Shown: one piece after another, positions 4,705 to 8,148 of the stretch
How positions within the stretch are numbered: position 1 is the stretch's first letter
How the letters are laid out: each line of letters opens with the position of its first letter
Assembly: GCA_035259385.1 (NCBI GenBank)
Contig: DATFWL010000068.1
Coordinates: 1 to 8,148, forward strand
Origin: QHWK01 sp035259385
GTDB lineage: Bacteria; Acidobacteriota; Vicinamibacteria; Vicinamibacterales; CAVVIG01
Reading direction: 5' to 3'
Length of the DNA: 8,148 bases
Translations under genes and position numbers: made by a program
Notes under the pieces: model-generated
Database searches by the model: none
What the model was told of the DNA's origin: nothing
Seen by the model: only the letters and a program-made list of their open reading frames with translations

Positions 4705-6762
4705 CTACTGCCGGTCCTGGTCCTGGTCGCGATTGAAGTCGAACATGTCGAACAGGTCGCCGACGGCAGGCATGTTGAGCGGCACGTAGGGGTTGTCACG
4801 CGTGACGATCGGATTGGGCAGGTTGTCCCGGCTGCGATTCGTGAGTGGCTGGAGGAACCAGTTCCGCTCGACGAATTTCAGTACCGACGCATGGTCGCCG
4901 TAACTGTGCACGATCCGCCCACCGCGGGAGTACTTCGAGACCGCGATGAAGGGAATGCGCGGACCATCGCCGAAGAAGTCAATAGGCTGAAAGAACCCGG
5001 AGTCCCAGTAACCACCACCTTCGTCAAACGTCACGAAGATCGCCGTGTCGTCGAACAGGCCGGGCTGTGACCTGACCGCGTCGATCACGCGATCGATCAA
5101 CGCTTCCAGAATGTCGAGCTTCGAGCTCGCCGGGTGCCCGTCGTCGAAGCTGTCGGGCTTGAAGAACGAGACCGCCGGCAGCCGGTCGTGGGCCACGTCG
5201 CTGAAGAAGTCGACCGCGTCCTTGATGTGTGCGGCGCGCTGCGCGGGATCGCCCATGATCGACGCGGCGTACTGGAAGGAGTTGCAGATATCGCAGTACC
5301 AGTCGCCGCCGGTGCCGATCAGCACGTCCACCGGATCGGTCGAGCCGTTGTCGAAACGCCGTGCGGCGTCGAAGCCACCTCCGTAGTACGCCCATCCGAT
5401 CCGCTTCTCATTGAGCGCATCCCCGATGGTACGGAGCGCCGACGGCGGCGCCGCGGTCCCTGCGCTGATCGCGGCAGTGTTGATCGCGCCGTTCGAGAGG
5501 AACCCCGGCCTGGTGTTGTTGATCATGTAGAAGCGCCCGGGCTGGCAACTCGACGCGGTGAGGTCCGGCCGCCATGGCAGCGTCCGCAGATAGTCGAAGA
5601 TCGGCTTGATGCCAGGCTGGGTCTCGTCACATTTCGTCCAGCGCGAATCGCGAACGAACCCGGGGTTCGTCGCGCTCTTCGGGGTCGGATCGGCCACCTG
5701 CGTGGCCGGCGGCTGCGGCGGGAGCCCGTTGACCGTATCCCATGGCAACGCATCGCCGGTCATCATCATCGTGTGCTGGACGGCGGTGCCGCCCATCACC
5801 GGCTGGTGATAGTTGTCGCTCATCGTGTACTCGTCGGCGAGCCGCTTGAACACCGGCGCGTCGCCGCGGAGCACGTTGTAGAACCCCATCGCGTTGCTGC
5901 CCGAGTCGTCTCCGCGGGCGATGCCGACGTACGGATAGAGATCGTTGCGGCATCCGGCCGGATCGGTGGCGGTCGCATGTGCAATATCGCAATCGGACTG
6001 CTGCCACATGTGGAAGAACCGGTGGACCATGTCGCCGCTGTAGGCGTCGTACGGCAGATCGCGGCCGACGATCGGAAACACGGTGTTGGGCAGCGCATCG
6101 AGGTTCTCGACCCGCGTGTCCGGCTGCTGACATGAGGACGGTGGTTCTGTCGGATCGGCTGTGCAATTGGTGAGACCCGTCGCGCCGGTCGTCAGCAGCC
6201 GCAGATCCTTCTTCTTCTCGAACACCGGTGAGATCTGGTGCAGCTGGTCGAACGAAAACGTGCTCGCGTCGAACGGCGGCGCCGCAGGCGCCGGATCCTT
6301 CTGGAGCTGCGCACGCGTGACCGGCTGCGGCGGCGCCGAGCCCGCTTCAGGCGTCGGCAGGAACGGGCTGTACGCCACCTTGCCTGGCGAAATCAACGTG
6401 TTGGTGTCGATGAAGTACCGGACCGGGTTGATCGTCGTCAGTCGAAACTGGGTAGCAGCGGCGCTGTTCGGACCAGGCGACCCATCGGCGCGGACGATGC
6501 CACGAGACAGAAGGTTCGATACGTGCTGGCCATGCTTCGGCTGATAGGTGCCATACACGTTATCGAAGGTCCGGTTCTCGCCAATGATCACGACGACGTG
6601 CTTGATCGGCGTGGCGGTGCGGACGCCGCCTCCGTCGCCTTCGTGTGACTCCTGATCGCTCGCGGTCCGCTGCGCTGCCGACGTCCGTGCCAGTCCGGTG
6701 GGCCCACTCGCCATCGCCGCAAGCGCAATCGCAGCGAAGGACTTCCTCCTCCATGCCTGCAT
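4705..6762 (-). CDS. Exported phosphoesterase, phospholipase C / acid phosphatase family
   Basis: The 685-residue protein belongs to the phosphoesterase family that includes bacterial phospholipase C and the acid phosphatase AcpA, which hydrolyse phosphoester bonds outside the cytoplasm. Residues 1-30 are an export signal (WRRKSF then a hydrophobic run to about ARTSAAQ; Tat-like but not ideal). IKHVVVIIGENRTFDNVYGT (53-72) is the hallmark metal-site motif with Glu 62 and Asn 63. MGGT around Thr 326 is the likely nucleophile region. FVTFDEGGGYWD (576-587) and YGDHASVLKFVERNW (621-635) are the other conserved active-site segments. Between the first motif and Thr 326 lies a long insert (about 75-280) with Pro-rich linkers and several Cys (200, 211, 258, 271), possibly disulfide-bonded; further Cys are at 378, 406, 490 and 493. 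The substrate cannot be told from sequence. The start has a strong ribosome binding site. The C terminus is hydrophilic (DQDQDRQ), so no membrane anchor is expected. Confidence 0.93.
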   Translation of the reverse strand: MQAWRRKSFAAIALAAMASGPTGLARTSAAQRTASDQESHEGDGGGVRTATPIKHVVVIIGENRTFDNVYGTYQPKHGQHVSNLLSRGIVRADGSPGPNSAAATQFRLTTINPVRYFIDTNTLISPGKVAYSPFLPTPEAGSAPPQPVTRAQLQKDPAPAAPPFDASTFSFDQLHQISPVFEKKKDLRLLTTGATGLTNCTADPTEPPSSCQQPDTRVENLDALPNTVFPIVGRDLPYDAYSGDMVHRFFHMWQQSDCDIAHATATDPAGCRNDLYPYVGIARGDDSGSNAMGFYNVLRGDAPVFKRLADEYTMSDNYHQPVMGGTAVQHTMMMTGDALPWDTVNGLPPQPPATQVADPTPKSATNPGFVRDSRWTKCDETQPGIKPIFDYLRTLPWRPDLTASSCQPGRFYMINNTRPGFLSNGAINTAAISAGTAAPPSALRTIGDALNEKRIGWAYYGGGFDAARRFDNGSTDPVDVLIGTGGDWYCDICNSFQYAASIMGDPAQRAAHIKDAVDFFSDVAHDRLPAVSFFKPDSFDDGHPASSKLDILEALIDRVIDAVRSQPGLFDDTAIFVTFDEGGGYWDSGFFQPIDFFGDGPRIPFIAVSKYSRGGRIVHSYGDHASVLKFVERNWFLQPLTNRSRDNLPNPIVTRDNPYVPLNMPAVGDLFDMFDFNRDQDQDRQ

Positions 6763-6983
6763 TGCTGCCTCCTTTCCGCAAAGTCGTGGAGGCTAGCAAC
6801 AGGTTGTGTCGGCGTTGATCCCAGGGCATGACGCCCGTGTGACATGTGGTCGCCACGACAGCGCGCCAACGATCTTTTTACGGAGAACTTTCAACTCGAC
6901 TATGCGCGCAACGATGGATTCACCGGCGGCGTGGATCGCGGACGACCTCATGCGTGCATCAGCATCGACTCGCAGCCGTCGCG
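6763..6983. other. 221-base gap between permease and phosphoesterase genes
   Basis: No complete gene is seen here. The gap contains the phosphoesterase ribosome binding site and presumably its promoter, but I cannot place -35 and -10 boxes with confidence (TTGAAA occurs on the minus strand near 6890 without a partner). On the plus strand about 6862-6990 one frame reads RANDLFTENFQLDYARNDGF with GC-rich third positions, which may be a scrap of an older gene. Confidence 0.4.
6768..6774 (-). promoter_or_regulatory. Ribosome binding site of the phosphoesterase gene
   Basis: On the minus strand AAGGAGG lies 5 bases before ATG 6762, close to the full anti-Shine-Dalgarno complement. It fixes the start and implies efficient independent translation. 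Confidence 0.85.
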
Positions 6984-8148
6984 CTACCGCGGTGAGGAGG
7001 ACGTGCCTGCTGCCGCCGCCGACCGCTGGCGCGCCGTGACGAGGATGGCGGCGCCGACCAGATTCGTCGCGACGATCATCAGCGTGATCTTGAGCGCGAA
7101 CGTCGACACGCTTTCGACCTTGATGATTGGAAACACCGACAGCACCACGTAGAGCACGGTCATCAGCAAGCCGGAGAGCGATGCGATGCGCAACCAGATC
7201 GGGGGTCGCGGCCCGACGCCGCGCAGGCCGAACAGCGGGATCGCAAACATCACCACATAGGTGAGCGCGTAGAAAATCCCGCTCGCGTTGAACAGCAGTT
7301 GAAAGGCCTCGGCATGGCCGACGCCGATCAGGCTCAGCGAGGCGATCCCGAACGACGCGATGCCGACGAGGATGATCGAGTTCACCGGGGTCTTGTAGGT
7401 CGGGTGGAGGCGGCTGAACCACGCCGGCAGCATCTGGTCCCACCCTGCAACCATCGGCAGCCGGGCGACCGCGGTGAATGCAACGCTCGCCTGCCCCACC
7501 CGCATCGCCAGCGTCATCAGGATCGCAATCGTCACGATCGGTGTCGCCATGCCGAACGGTCCGTAGCCGATGCGCAGCACCTGCGCAACCGGGCCGATCA
7601 AGTCGATGCTCTCGTTCGGAACGTAGGCAACCACCGTGCTCGTACCCAGGACGAACATCAGCGCGATGACCGGCGCGGCGATGAACACCGAGCGGGTCAC
7701 GGATCGGGCAGGCGCCTTCGTCTCGCCCGCCAGGATGGCCATGTACTCGAAGCCGCCCAGCGCACCGAAGCCCATCTTCCCGAGGATGTTCAGATTGTAG
7801 AGCGAGAGCTCCGGAAGGCTGGTGCGGAACGGATGGTACGCCGCCAGTGTTCCGGCGAGCAGGCCGACCACCGGCAGCAGTACCACCGCGCTGAAGATCG
7901 TGATCATGAAGATGCCGCCGGTGTTGTGCACCCACTTGCCCACCGACAGGCCGATGGTCGACGTGATCACCATCAGCGACAGAATCACCGCGGACGAGAT
8001 CGCCACGAACCCGCCGCTGCCGGTCATCCACGCCGCGCTCGGCCCGATCGCGTACGAAAGGTAGGTGGCGCACTGAAGGCCGATCTCCGACGTGAACACG
8101 ATCACGTACAGCCAGAGGTTCCACGCGAGCAGGAAGCCCACCGTCTGG
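6984..8148 (-). CDS. APC-family amino acid permease, N terminus beyond the right edge
   Basis: The visible 387 residues are the central and C-terminal part of an APC-superfamily transporter, which moves amino acids or related amines across the inner membrane, usually with protons. About ten membrane helices are visible, starting with VGFLLAWNLWLYVIVFTSEI (near the third helix). GALGGFEYMAILAGETKAPA is the characteristic broken-helix region with the E-T-K-x-P motif. GWDQMLPAWFSRLHPTYKTP followed by VNSI matches the conserved loop usually written DG.LP..F...HP...TP. The tail is a short Ala/Ser-rich cytoplasmic end. The first two helices, including the Gly-rich substrate motif, are outside the window. 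Nothing visible is broken. The substrate cannot be assigned. It precedes the phosphoesterase gene on the same strand by 221 bases, so co-transcription is possible but not required. Confidence 0.92.
   Translation of the reverse strand, partial: QTVGFLLAWNLWLYVIVFTSEIGLQCATYLSYAIGPSAAWMTGSGGFVAISSAVILSLMVITSTIGLSVGKWVHNTGGIFMITIFSAVVLLPVVGLLAGTLAAYHPFRTSLPELSLYNLNILGKMGFGALGGFEYMAILAGETKAPARSVTRSVFIAAPVIALMFVLGTSTVVAYVPNESIDLIGPVAQVLRIGYGPFGMATPIVTIAILMTLAMRVGQASVAFTAVARLPMVAGWDQMLPAWFSRLHPTYKTPVNSIILVGIASFGIASLSLIGVGHAEAFQLLFNASGIFYALTYVVMFAIPLFGLRGVGPRPPIWLRIASLSGLLMTVLYVVLSVFPIIKVESVSTFALKITLMIVATNLVGAAILVTARQRSAAAAGTSSSPR

Noticed and set aside
5134..6135. Plus-strand open frame of 333 codons opposite the phosphoesterase gene
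   Set aside because: It is complementary to a confidently identified gene, and its Arg/Val/His-rich translation is typical of an antisense shadow.
6862..6990. Possible gene scrap on the plus strand between permease and phosphoesterase
   Set aside because: The stretch has coding-like third positions but is short, overlaps the end of the permease gene and matches no family I can name, so it is mentioned only within the intergenic entry.
6793..8124. Second long minus-strand frame across the permease gene
   Set aside because: It runs in a different frame of the same DNA and is Arg/Asp/His-rich, while the other frame gives membrane helices and APC motifs.

Overview
The window is GC-rich DNA from one bacterial chromosome or contig. 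It carries protein families common in environmental Acidobacteriota and similar soil bacteria: HAF-type extracellular repeats, a PEP-CTERM-like secreted protein, a large phospholipase-C-type phosphoesterase and an M28-like exported protein. The taxonomic guess is an inference from style and composition only; no rRNA, tRNA or other marker gene is present.

Layout. Positions 1-3230 are a poorly ordered accessory region. It holds the 3' tail of an unidentified gene (3-95, +), a remnant of a HAF-repeat protein without a proper start (106-474, -), a coding-like stretch broken by an in-frame stop (557-946, -), a small four-helix membrane protein (1032-1403, +), a secreted-type protein lacking a clear signal peptide or anchor (1507-2256, -), a pair of diverged hairpin repeats (2308-2359 and 2467-2519), and a HicA/HicB toxin-antitoxin pair (2517-2899, -) whose toxin start looks damaged. 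Positions 3233-8148 are well-formed: an exported M28-peptidase-like protein (3323-4573, +) preceded by a strong leader hairpin, a convergent exported phosphoesterase (4705-6762, -), and the C-terminal part of an APC-family permease that runs off the right edge (6984-8148, -).

How the genes work together. HicA and HicB overlap by 4 bases and form one functional unit. The permease and the phosphoesterase are on the same strand, 221 bases apart, and the phosphoesterase has its own strong ribosome binding site. A shared role in taking up products of extracellular phosphoester hydrolysis is possible but not shown. The other genes have no visible functional link.

No CRISPR array, insertion sequence, phage module, tRNA or rRNA was found. 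The most interesting points are the M28-like protein whose metal-binding residues are mostly replaced, the likely one-base lesion at the hicA start, the paired hairpin repeats beside hicBA, and the density of gene remnants on the left.
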